A DNA stretch of 64,000 nt, taken from NCBI RefSeq assembly GCF_000425885.1, contig NZ_KE384471.1, positions 40,343 through 104,342 of the forward strand, written 5' to 3'. The DNA comes from Schleiferilactobacillus harbinensis DSM 16991. GTDB lineage: Bacteria > Bacillota > Bacilli > Lactobacillales > Lactobacillaceae. Positions 9,182 through 16,365 of this stretch are shown here, piece by piece. The position numbers and the translations under genes were made by a program. The first letter of the stretch is position 1; every line of letters begins with the position of its first letter. The notes under the pieces are model-generated. The model had not been told where the DNA came from. It ran no database searches and saw only the letters and a list, made by a program, of their open reading frames with translations.

Positions 9182-10639
9182 TTAAAGAATTGCTAAAACG
9201 ACGAAATTCAGAATGAAGAGAATCGTGACGATCCAAAGAATCGGATGGACCTCTTTAGCCTTGCCGGTGATCAGCTTGATCAAGCAGTAGGCAATAAAGG
9301 CGGCGGCGATCCCGTACGAAATGTTGTAGCACAGCCCCATAAAGATGGAAGCCATGAACGCCGGGATGGCAGCAGTCAGATCTGTCCAATCAATATTGGC
9401 GAAGGAACCAAGCATCTGAATCCCAACCAGAATCAGTGCCGGGGCAATGGCCTGAGTGGGTACCACGGAAATAATCGGTGCAAAGACGGCACTGATGATG
9501 AAGAGCACGGCCACCGTCGCACTGGTCAACCCTGTCCGGCCGCCAGCCCCGATGCCAGCACTGGATTCAACATAGGTTGTGGTGTTGGACGTGCCGAAAA
9601 TGGCCCCAAATCCAGTGGCTACGGAATCCGCGAAAAGAGCCTTATCCATTTTCGAAGAAAAGCCTTTGCCATTCTTCATGTCGGACATATCCTCATCGGA
9701 AAAGATCCCCGTCCGCCGGCCGGTCCCAATGAAGGTGCCCAGTGAATCGAAGGTATCTGAGAAACTAAAGGCAAAAATCGTCATGAGCACCAGCGGCAGC
9801 CGGGACCAGGAACTGAACAAGGACTGCATCCCAGGGTTGCCGAAACAGGCCCCAAACGTTATTTTGAGTTGACCGAAGGCACTGGCCAAGGAATTCGTGC
9901 CCAAGTTGTGCAGGTCGGTCACTCCCATGGGAATCCCGATGATTGTGGTGATAATAATCGTTAAAATAATGGCGCCAGGAACCTTTTTCACCATCAGGAT
10001 AATCGCGATCGTCAGCCCAATCAGCGCCAGCAGCGCGCCGGGCTGAGTGAAGTTGACCAGAGCCGGGACAATCCCGCCATTAGACACAACCGACGTGATC
10101 CCGCCTTTAAAATGGGTCGTCCCAGCAGAAAAGGCCTTGCCGTTGATCGATGCAATACTGCCGGCATCGCTGGTGAATTGCAGAATATTGGCATTTTTCA
10201 AACCAATATAGGCCACAAATACCCCGATCCCAGCGCCCATCGCATGCTGCAGTGCCTCTGGAATAGCAGTAATAATCATTTTCCGAATCTTAGTGACCGT
10301 GATCGTGATATTGACTAGGCCGCAAATGAAAACCAATGCCAGGGCTTCCTGCCACTTAAAACCCAAAGCAAAACAAACGGTATACGTAAAGAATGCATTC
10401 AGCCCCATGCCCGGCGCCAGGGCGTAAGGCACATTGGCAAACAATCCCATAAAGGCTGTCCCGATAGCTGAAGCAACGATGGTCGCCAGGAAAACCGCCT
10501 GGCTGGGCATCCCCGTTTGGGACAGAACAGACGGATTCACGAACAAAATATAAGACATAGCGAAGAATGTCGTGACTCCGGCCAAGATTTCCCGACTGCG
10601 GGTGGTGTGATTCTCTTGGAGTTGGAAATAAGTATCCAA
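9182..10639 (-). CDS. NCS2 family purine permease (guanine/hypoxanthine type)
   Basis: A 485-residue polytopic membrane protein of the AzgA/PbuG branch of nucleobase-cation symporters. It begins with the family's EILAGVTTFFAMSYILFVNPS segment and later shows TTTYVESSAGIGAGGRTGL, the conserved region near the transport site. It should take up hypoxanthine, guanine or adenine with protons. The start is a TTG at 10639 with AGAGGA seven bases upstream. A strong promoter lies at 10672-10700 and leaves a leader of only about 25 nt, so there is no room for a purine riboswitch. Confidence 0.9.
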   Translation of the reverse strand: MDTYFQLQENHTTRSREILAGVTTFFAMSYILFVNPSVLSQTGMPSQAVFLATIVASAIGTAFMGLFANVPYALAPGMGLNAFFTYTVCFALGFKWQEALALVFICGLVNITITVTKIRKMIITAIPEALQHAMGAGIGVFVAYIGLKNANILQFTSDAGSIASINGKAFSAGTTHFKGGITSVVSNGGIVPALVNFTQPGALLALIGLTIAIILMVKKVPGAIILTIIITTIIGIPMGVTDLHNLGTNSLASAFGQLKITFGACFGNPGMQSLFSSWSRLPLVLMTIFAFSFSDTFDSLGTFIGTGRRTGIFSDEDMSDMKNGKGFSSKMDKALFADSVATGFGAIFGTSNTTTYVESSAGIGAGGRTGLTSATVAVLFIISAVFAPIISVVPTQAIAPALILVGIQMLGSFANIDWTDLTAAIPAFMASIFMGLCYNISYGIAAAFIAYCLIKLITGKAKEVHPILWIVTILFILNFVVLAIL

Positions 10640-10671
10640 AATCAGTTCCTCTTTTCCCGATTAATAGGCCC

Positions 10672-10700
10672 ATTATACCGATGGCCGAGGGGTAATTCAA
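10672..10700 (-). promoter_or_regulatory. Strong promoter of the purine permease
   Basis: On the minus strand TTGAAT is followed after exactly 17 bases by a perfect TATAAT. The predicted transcript starts about 25 nt before the TTG start codon. Confidence 0.8.
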
Positions 10701-10863
10701 GATGATTTTAGAACATAAATGGATTATTTTGATATATTGTTCGTCTTTTTAGAATAGAAGCGGCTATCAATTCACGAACATTATCGATTTTCATGTAATA
10801 TTTATCGTTTATCAATAAACATTGCGGTACAATGGCTTTAAGAGATTAAGGAGGCTGATCATT

Positions 10864-11340
10864 TTGAAATTACGTTCTTGGTTCTTGCAGTTCTGTTTGG
10901 CCGTTGCCTGTGTACTGGCGGTTATTTTTTGCCTGATCGTCTTTCCGCGCATGACGGGGAAGTTGATGGACATCTACCGCCACCCAGTGGCGTCTTGGTT
11001 CTTCGCGGCGGGCTGGTACGGGGCGGCTTTGGGCTTTTTCGTCGGCGCCGATCAGGCTTCCCGCTTGCTGGTCGCGGCCAATCGGCACCAGGCCTTCACC
11101 CCGCGGGTCGTTCAGCTGCTGCGCCGTTTTAAGTGGGCGATGGCCGGGGCTGCAGCCAGTCTTTGCCTGATCCTGCCGCAATTTTTCGTCGCCGCCGATC
11201 AGGAAGATGCACCAGGTCTATTTGTTATTGGTTGCGGCATTGTCGCCGTGCCATTTGTCGTCGCGGTATTTCTGGCGGTCCTGCAACGCTTGTGGCAAAC
11301 GGCTCTCACTTATAAGGAAGAAAACGACTTAACAGTTTAA
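10864..11340 (+). CDS. DUF2975 family membrane protein
   Basis: A 158-residue protein with four predicted membrane helices and the DUF2975 pattern: a basic LRSWFLQ start, a helix ending in VFPR, and a C-terminal helix ending in LQRLWQTAL followed by an acidic tail. The start is a TTG at 10864, nine bases after AAGGAGG. Members of this family are usually paired with a small YozG-type HTH protein, as here (11844). A second paralogue follows directly. The role is unknown; a membrane sensor or antagonist for the HTH protein is plausible from the pairing. Confidence 0.75.
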   Translation: MKLRSWFLQFCLAVACVLAVIFCLIVFPRMTGKLMDIYRHPVASWFFAAGWYGAALGFFVGADQASRLLVAANRHQAFTPRVVQLLRRFKWAMAGAAASLCLILPQFFVAADQEDAPGLFVIGCGIVAVPFVVAVFLAVLQRLWQTALTYKEENDLTV

Positions 11341-11354
11341 GGAAGGTGTCCCAA

Positions 11355-11830
11355 ATGAAGTTGCGTTCCTGGTTCTTACAAGCGTGCTGGTTGGTGCTGG
11401 CGCATTTGCCATCATGTGCTGTGTCTTTATCTTTCCGCGGGTCCCGGAACATTTCGTCTACCAATACCATAACTTACCGGTGGCGGTTATTTTCACAGTT
11501 GGCCTTTATGGTGCCGCCGCAGCGTTCTTTGCGGCTGCTTGCTACTCGTCCCGCCTGCTCAGCGCATTGACGCATCGGCAAGCCTTCACCATCCGGGCGT
11601 TACAGTTGCTCAGCCGGGCAAAATGGGGCGTTGTCGCAATGACTGGGAGTTTGTTCCTGTTTTTCCCGCAAATCGTGGTCATTCTTATTCAAGGAGAAGA
11701 TCCCGGCTCCGCCATCGTGTTTACCGGCATGGTGGTAATTGCTGCGGTGGTCGCCGTTTTTTTAACCATTCTCCAACGCCTCTGGGAAACAGCGTTGCAA
11801 ATTAAAGATGCTAACGACGCGATTATTTAG
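11355..11830 (+). pseudogene. DUF2975 paralogue with a one-base deletion near its start
   Basis: The ATG at 11355 has the same beginning as the preceding paralogue (MKLRSWFLQ) and a good ribosome binding site (GGAAGG), but this frame closes early. From 11384 the -1 frame carries the rest of a DUF2975 protein (VFIFPR, two further helices, ILQRLWETAL). Restoring one base after GC at 11382-11383 aligns both paralogues residue for residue without a gap, so a single-base deletion is the simplest explanation. Translation from GTG 11384 is possible but has no ribosome binding site. It could also be a read error. Confidence 0.7.
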
Positions 11831-11843
11831 AAAGGCGGATTCC

Positions 11844-12047
11844 ATGCATATTCAAGTCAATCTCGACCTGCTGCTGGTCAAACGGCACATGACGCTCACC
11901 GAACTCGCCGATCAAGTCGGCATCACCATCGCCAATCTGTCGGTGCTCAAAACGGGCAAAGCCCGGGCCATTCGTTTTTCTACCTTGGCCAAGCTCTGTG
12001 CGGCTCTGGAGTGTCAGCCCGGCGACATCTTGCAGTTTGTTCAATAA
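11844..12047 (+). CDS. Small XRE-type HTH regulator (YozG-like)
   Basis: A 67-residue Cro/CI-type helix-turn-helix protein: LADQVGITIANLSVLKTGKA forms the HTH, followed by RFSTLAKLCAALECQPGDIL, typical of the YozG/HTH_26 group. The ATG at 11844 follows AAAGGCGG. It is the last gene of the DUF2975 operon and ends in a terminator. It presumably binds its own operon promoter, and the membrane partner may control it; this is inference from the conserved pairing. Confidence 0.85.
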   Translation: MHIQVNLDLLLVKRHMTLTELADQVGITIANLSVLKTGKARAIRFSTLAKLCAALECQPGDILQFVQ

Positions 12048-12059
12048 TTATTTATATTA

Positions 12060-12088
12060 GGGAGAGCGAATGTCGCACTCCCTTTTTT
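12060..12088 (+). terminator. Terminator after the DUF2975/HTH operon
   Basis: A stem of GGGAG-A-GCGA with TCGC-A-CTCCC, loop ATG, followed by six T. Confidence 0.8.
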
Positions 12089-12110
12089 ATTCGCTAGAAA
12101 GCAGGTCGCT

Positions 12111-12812
12111 ATGGATACGCACGAAGGCATCTACCGTTATTTCATCCAACCGCAGCTGGACATGATCAACAACTCGTTGATCGGCTACGAATTACTGATG
12201 AAACAATACACCCTCGCCGGGTGGCGGCCGCCTAAAAGCTTCGCGGCCGTACCCGCCGAAATCATCGCCAGTGTCCTCATTGCTACCACGCGCAAACTTG
12301 CCTTGAAGATTGGCTCCGTCTCCGTTAATCTGAATCGGACGCAAATGCTGAATCCGCAAATCAATGAGGCCTTGATTCAGGCCCAGAGTTATCTGCGGCC
12401 AGTACGGTTAAATGTGGAACTGACAGAAGAACCCACCGATCAGGGCATCACGATCACGCAATTGATGCCAATGATCAAGCAATACGACGAACGGGGCATG
12501 GAAATCAGCCTAGACGATGTGGGCACCGGCCAGAATCAGCTGGCGGATGTGCAGCCTTTGCTGCCCTACGCTAGCGAAATGAAGTTTGCCCTGCAAAATT
12601 TCACCACGGGGTTGGCTGACCCTAATCTGGTGAAGCAGCTGGTCTACTGGCGGGACATCGCGGCCGCCCACAGGCTGCGCTTTATTGTGGAAGGCACCGA
12701 AACGGCGGAAGATGATGCCCTCCTTGACACCCTGCACATCGACTTCCGCCAGGGGTATTATTATGGTAAGCCCCATTTACTGAAGATCCACCCGACCGAT
12801 CCCGGGCAATAG
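12111..12812 (+). CDS. EAL domain cyclic-di-GMP phosphodiesterase
   Basis: A stand-alone 233-residue EAL domain that would hydrolyse cyclic-di-GMP to pGpG. Despite divergent spelling, the catalytic set is present: E27 in YELL (the EAL position), the asparagine in VSVNLN, E103 in VELTEE, D135-D136 in SLDDVGTG, K158, E194 in VEGTET and Q214 in QGYYYGKP. The unusual EMKFAL replaces the common DxxKID, but the lysine is kept, so activity is plausible. No sensory domain or membrane helix. It is followed 21 bases later by an NADH oxidase and then a GGDEF cyclase on the same strand. Confidence 0.85.
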   Translation: MDTHEGIYRYFIQPQLDMINNSLIGYELLMKQYTLAGWRPPKSFAAVPAEIIASVLIATTRKLALKIGSVSVNLNRTQMLNPQINEALIQAQSYLRPVRLNVELTEEPTDQGITITQLMPMIKQYDERGMEISLDDVGTGQNQLADVQPLLPYASEMKFALQNFTTGLADPNLVKQLVYWRDIAAAHRLRFIVEGTETAEDDALLDTLHIDFRQGYYYGKPHLLKIHPTDPGQ

Positions 12813-12833
12813 GATCCTGATTGGAGAAAATCA

Positions 12834-14219
12834 ATGAAAGTCATTATCGTTGGCTGCACCCACGCCGGTGTCGCCGCTGTGCGCCAAATTTTTCAAGAAT
12901 ATCCCGATACCGAAGTGACGATTTACGAGCGGGACAATAATGTCTCGTTTCTTTCCTGCGGCATTCCCCTGTATCTCAGCGGCCAGGTAAAACGCTTGGA
13001 AGACATGTTCTATGCCACCCCGGCGGACTTGGCTGCTCTTGGGGCGAAAGTCTGCATTCGCCATGACGTGGTGAAGATCGATACAGCAAAAAAAGATTTA
13101 ACGATTGAAAACTTAGAGACCCATGAAATATTCCACGATACATACGATAAATTGATCATGACTACTGGTTCTTACGTGGTCGTACCGCCGCTGATGGGCA
13201 TTGACCATGAGCGGGTTTTGCTGTGCAAAGATTATTGGCAGGCCCAGGCGATCCACGACACCGCCGCGCAGCACCGGCGGATCGCCGTCGTGGGCGGCGG
13301 CTATGTCGGGGTTGAACTAACCGAGGCTTACGCCCAAACGGACCACGACGTGACCTTGATTCAGGGCCATGATCAGATTCTCAATAATTATATTGACCAA
13401 GAAATTTCCGGGGAAATAACGGACTTGTTGACGGACCACGGTGTCCAGATTCACCTCAATGAGCGGGTCCAGGCTTTCAGAGCGGATGAAAAGACTGGCG
13501 GCCTCCTAATTGACACCGGCGACCACGCGTACGCCGCGGATCTCGCTATCGTTTGCACTGGCTTCATGGCCAATACTGACCTGCTTCGGGGTCAGGTTAC
13601 CATGGACCGCCATGGGGCGATCATTACGAATGATTACCAGCAGACTTCCGATCCGGATATTTACGCCGCGGGGGATGCCTGCACGGTCCGGTTCAATCCC
13701 ACCGGGAAACCGGCCTATATCCCGCTGGCGACTAATGCCGTGCGGCAAGGGATGATCGCTGCTCGTAATCTGTACGGCCATAAGCAAAAGTTTCTCGGTA
13801 CCCAAGGCTCCACCGCCATGATGCTCTTCGGCAATACTCTGGCGACCACCGGGATCACGCTGACCAATGCCCGCAAGTCCGGGATCGACGCGGCCGGTGT
13901 TTTGTACCACGCCAACTATCGGCCGGATTTCATGCACCCGAACACGCCGGTAACGATCAAACTGGTTTACGACCGGCAAGATCGGCGGGTCCTCGGCGCC
14001 CAATTGTGGAGTCTCCACGAAGTGACCCAGTCTGCCAACGCCGTCTCGATTGCGATCCAAAACCGCAATACGATTGATGATCTGGCGTATGTCGACATGC
14101 TGTTTCAACCGCACTTTGACCAGCCGTTCAACTATTTGAACCAAGCGGCGCAGATGGCGGTGGCCCAAGAAACGGCGGCCACCGCTCGCCACCATGCGCC
14201 TGCGGCCAGGAAGGACTGA
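12834..14219 (+). CDS. nox: FAD-dependent NADH oxidase (water-forming type)
   Basis: A 461-residue member of the Nox/NADH peroxidase/CoA-disulfide reductase family of pyridine nucleotide-disulphide oxidoreductases. The N-terminal FAD-binding GCTHAGVAA, the redox-active Cys42 in SFLSCGIPLYL, the NAD-binding VVGGGYVGVEL and the second FAD motif YAAGDACTV are all present. It regenerates NAD+ by reducing O2, normally to water, in aerobically exposed lactic acid bacteria. The start follows TTGGAGAAA. It is sandwiched between the EAL and GGDEF genes with gaps of 21 and 6 bases, so the three are probably co-transcribed. Confidence 0.92.
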   Translation: MKVIIVGCTHAGVAAVRQIFQEYPDTEVTIYERDNNVSFLSCGIPLYLSGQVKRLEDMFYATPADLAALGAKVCIRHDVVKIDTAKKDLTIENLETHEIFHDTYDKLIMTTGSYVVVPPLMGIDHERVLLCKDYWQAQAIHDTAAQHRRIAVVGGGYVGVELTEAYAQTDHDVTLIQGHDQILNNYIDQEISGEITDLLTDHGVQIHLNERVQAFRADEKTGGLLIDTGDHAYAADLAIVCTGFMANTDLLRGQVTMDRHGAIITNDYQQTSDPDIYAAGDACTVRFNPTGKPAYIPLATNAVRQGMIAARNLYGHKQKFLGTQGSTAMMLFGNTLATTGITLTNARKSGIDAAGVLYHANYRPDFMHPNTPVTIKLVYDRQDRRVLGAQLWSLHEVTQSANAVSIAIQNRNTIDDLAYVDMLFQPHFDQPFNYLNQAAQMAVAQETAATARHHAPAARKD

Positions 14220-14225
14220 CCCAAT

Positions 14226-15377
14226 GTGATGATCAATGCGTGGTTCCAGCAGCCGCTGATCACTGATATTTTTGTGATGCTTGGCGTGGTCCTGCTGAAC
14301 CAGCTGCTGCTCCGGGGAATTATGAATTTTACAATCAACGCTGGGCAAAAGATCGATTATTCAGTGGGTATTTTAAATGTGGTCAGCGTCGGCTATTTTG
14401 CCGTGCTGGCCATCTATTTCCAATACCTCGGTTACGATCTGCAATCCGACGTTGCCCTGGTCAACTTTCGCATTTTGATCTTAATCTACACCATGATCTA
14501 CCTCGGCCGACGGGGCAGCGCTGTCGTTGTGCTGGCAGATTGTGCCAGTCGTGCCGCTTTTTACGGGTTGACCCTGAATACGTATGAAAGCTGGACCACT
14601 GAAGTAACCGTCTGGCTGATCATGGCGCTGATCGCCACGATTGCTAAACGGATCCATTTGCATCTGCTCACCCTCGTGATGGTCATCAACTGTGTCGGCG
14701 GCGGCTTTTGGCTGCTGGCCTATTTTCTTCAGTTGCGCCGCGTCGCACCCCTCAGCGGTGAAGCGGCCTTGGGCCATTTTGTCAGTTTCATTATTCTCAA
14801 CGGCTTGCTGGCCTATGTCTTGCGCGCCTTGGATAATGAAAATAACCACCTCAGCGCGATCACCTACGAAGCCACCTATGATCCGCTGACCCGGCTGCAA
14901 AATTACGGCATGTTCGACAAGCATTACGAGGAATTGTTCAAGCGGTATCACCTGCGCAACGCCCCGCTGTCGATGGTTGCCATTGATATTGACTGGTTCA
15001 AGTCGCTGAATGATCAATACGGCCACCTTGCCGGCAATCAAGTATTAGCAACGATTGGCCGCTTGCTGGACAAGGAAACGGCGGTCTACCCCGCCGCCAC
15101 TTGCTACCGGGTGGGCGGTGAAGAGTTCAATATTCTGCTGCCCGGGGTGGCGTTGATTGATGCTGGAAACTTCGCTCGGCATTTGCAGGAAGAGATTGCC
15201 GCGACGGTGATCCGCGTCGACGATCAGCCGCTGGCCATTACCGTGTCAGTGGGTGTTGCCCAGCTGTCGCTGGCGGACGCGACGGCCAGTGATTTCTATG
15301 AACGGACGGACCGGATGCTGTACCAGTCTAAGGGTAAGGGGCGAAATCAGATCACGGTGGATACCGGCGAGCAGTGA
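14226..15377 (+). CDS. Membrane-bound GGDEF diguanylate cyclase
   Basis: A 383-residue protein with about six N-terminal membrane helices (residues 1-200, like the 5TMR-LYT sensor type) and a C-terminal GGDEF domain. The domain starts near YDPLTRLQNYGMF and keeps AIDIDWFKSLND for metal binding and the active-site loop RVGGEEF, so it should make cyclic-di-GMP. The RxxD product-inhibition site normally found nine residues before the loop is absent. Start is GTG 14226 or the adjoining ATG 14229. It lies 6 bases after nox. Together with the EAL gene it makes a synthesis/breakdown pair. Confidence 0.9.
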   Translation: MMINAWFQQPLITDIFVMLGVVLLNQLLLRGIMNFTINAGQKIDYSVGILNVVSVGYFAVLAIYFQYLGYDLQSDVALVNFRILILIYTMIYLGRRGSAVVVLADCASRAAFYGLTLNTYESWTTEVTVWLIMALIATIAKRIHLHLLTLVMVINCVGGGFWLLAYFLQLRRVAPLSGEAALGHFVSFIILNGLLAYVLRALDNENNHLSAITYEATYDPLTRLQNYGMFDKHYEELFKRYHLRNAPLSMVAIDIDWFKSLNDQYGHLAGNQVLATIGRLLDKETAVYPAATCYRVGGEEFNILLPGVALIDAGNFARHLQEEIAATVIRVDDQPLAITVSVGVAQLSLADATASDFYERTDRMLYQSKGKGRNQITVDTGEQ

Positions 15378-15398
15378 GAAATCCCCAAAACGAGCTCT

Positions 15399-15427
15399 TA
15401 ACCGGCGGCCTGCGCTCTCTATTGACA
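15399..15427 (+). repeat. Solo half-arm of the palindromic repeat family
   Basis: These 29 bases match about 24 of 29 positions of the outer arm of the elements at 26187-26312 and 55104-55227 (the stretch TAACCGxCGGCCTGCG and following CTCT). The match runs into the -35 TTGACA of the rpmG promoter. It looks like a degenerate or truncated copy. Confidence 0.4.
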
Positions 15428-15449
15428 TTTCTCGCTATTCCGGTATCAT
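15422..15449 (+). promoter_or_regulatory. rpmG promoter
   Basis: TTGACA (15422-15427), 16-base spacer, TATCAT (15444-15449), 34 bases before the rpmG start. Confidence 0.7.
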
Positions 15450-15482
15450 TGGTAAGTAAAACTATGCATAGAGGTGACTGAC

Positions 15483-15632
15483 ATGCGGAACTGGATCATG
15501 CTCGAGAACAAAGAAACCGGCGAAAAGATTTATCTGACTTCGAAGAACAAGCGTAACACGCCTGATCGTCTGAAGTTGACGAAGTACTCTCCGAAGCTGC
15601 GCAAGCGCGTTGTCTTCACAGAGGCTAAGTAA
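15483..15632 (+). CDS. rpmG: 50S ribosomal protein L33
   Basis: A 49-residue basic protein with the L33 pattern: [27 protein letters not shown] and [12 protein letters not shown]. It binds 23S rRNA near the E site. It lacks the two CxxC pairs, so it is the zinc-independent (C-minus) form, which many Firmicutes keep beside zinc-binding copies. ATG at 15483 follows AGAGGTG. It has its own promoter and terminator and is monocistronic. Confidence 0.95.
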   Translation: MRNWIMLENKETGEKIYLTSKNKRNTPDRLKLTKYSPKLRKRVVFTEAK

Positions 15633-15646
15633 TTGGCACAGCAAAT

Positions 15647-15693
15647 ACCGCTCCTGAACGGCTGAGATATGGCGTTAGAGAGCGGTGTTTTTT
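15647..15693 (+). terminator. rpmG terminator
   Basis: Arms ACCGCTC (15647-15653) and GAGCGGT (15680-15686) followed by a T run. Confidence 0.7.
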
Positions 15694-15751
15694 GTACTAT
15701 GTGCAGTTCAAAACACTGCAATCTATTGCACCCATATGCTACAATAATATG

Positions 15752-15858
15752 CAAAAGGGTGACGCGCGCGAACACGTCACCCAATGACGCCGCAAGAAGC
15801 GGTGACACTCAGTTTAGCATAAAAAGCCGCCGTGAATGTCGATCAGGAGCGGCTTTTT
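15752..15858 (+). ncRNA. Candidate structured small RNA
   Basis: In the 410-base gap between rpmG and the next gene, an extended -10 (TGCTACAAT, 15737-15745) is followed by about 105 bases with an 8-bp hairpin GGGTGACG/CGTCACCC, a CCGC/GCGG hairpin, and a terminator whose arms AAAAAGCCGC (15821-15830) and GCGGCTTTTT (15849-15858) would work on both strands. No convincing reading frame with a ribosome binding site lies inside. The layout of promoter, hairpins and bidirectional terminator suits a small regulatory RNA or a type I antitoxin RNA. Identity unknown. Confidence 0.45.
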
Positions 15859-16043
15859 GTATGCCGTTTTTGCCTTTGGCGTCGGTGCCGTTGCCGGACC
15901 TGCTGCCAATTGATGGTGGCGAGTTCGAGCTCTCGCAGCGCATTAACCGCTGTCGTTAACGACTTGATGACGATTAGTCAGAATTGGTATCGTCCATTCC
16001 CGACGGTTAGGGTATAATGCGACAGGAAAGGAAGTTTGCCGTC

Positions 16044-16328
16044 ATGATGTATGCTTACCTAATGGGTTTGATGCTAGCCGCCGTACTGGTCATCAATTTC
16101 CAACTCTCAAAAGAAAACAAGCGCATGAAAGCCATGTTCCACTTTGACGATAAGGAACTGGTTGAAGAAGCAAAGAAATTGCTGCCGACGAACCATCCGA
16201 CCGCGGTCGTGCTGGCCTTACGGGAGAATCATTTTCCGCTGGGCATGGTGGAAGCGAAAGGTGCGGTCAATGAAGCTACGAAGCAGTTGAATACTGAAAT
16301 TTCGGCGGAAAATAACTCTAAGCACTGA
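16044..16328 (+). CDS. Small single-span membrane protein, unknown
   Basis: The ATG at 16044 (with AGGAAAGGAAG upstream) gives 94 residues: one N-terminal membrane helix (about residues 3-19) and a cytoplasmic tail with KENKRMKAMFHFDDKELVEEAKKLL, mostly helical and charged. A TATAAT at 16012-16017 is a possible -10. It is monocistronic and ends in a strong bidirectional terminator. I do not recognise the family; the tail ALRENHFPLGMVEAKGAVNE looks conserved-protein-like rather than random. Confidence 0.6.
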   Translation: MMYAYLMGLMLAAVLVINFQLSKENKRMKAMFHFDDKELVEEAKKLLPTNHPTAVVLALRENHFPLGMVEAKGAVNEATKQLNTEISAENNSKH

Positions 16329-16359
16329 CAAAAACGGACGCCCGCGCGTCCGTTTTTGT
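16327..16359. terminator. Bidirectional terminator
   Basis: AAAAACGGACG and CGTCCGTTTTT form an 11-bp stem. It serves the small membrane protein and the convergent GH4 gene. Confidence 0.85.
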
Positions 16360-16365
16360 CACTCT

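Noticed and set aside
10640-10860. Purine riboswitch before the purine permease
   Set aside because: The perfect promoter at 10672-10700 leaves only a ~25-nt leader, and none of the conserved purine-aptamer blocks is present.
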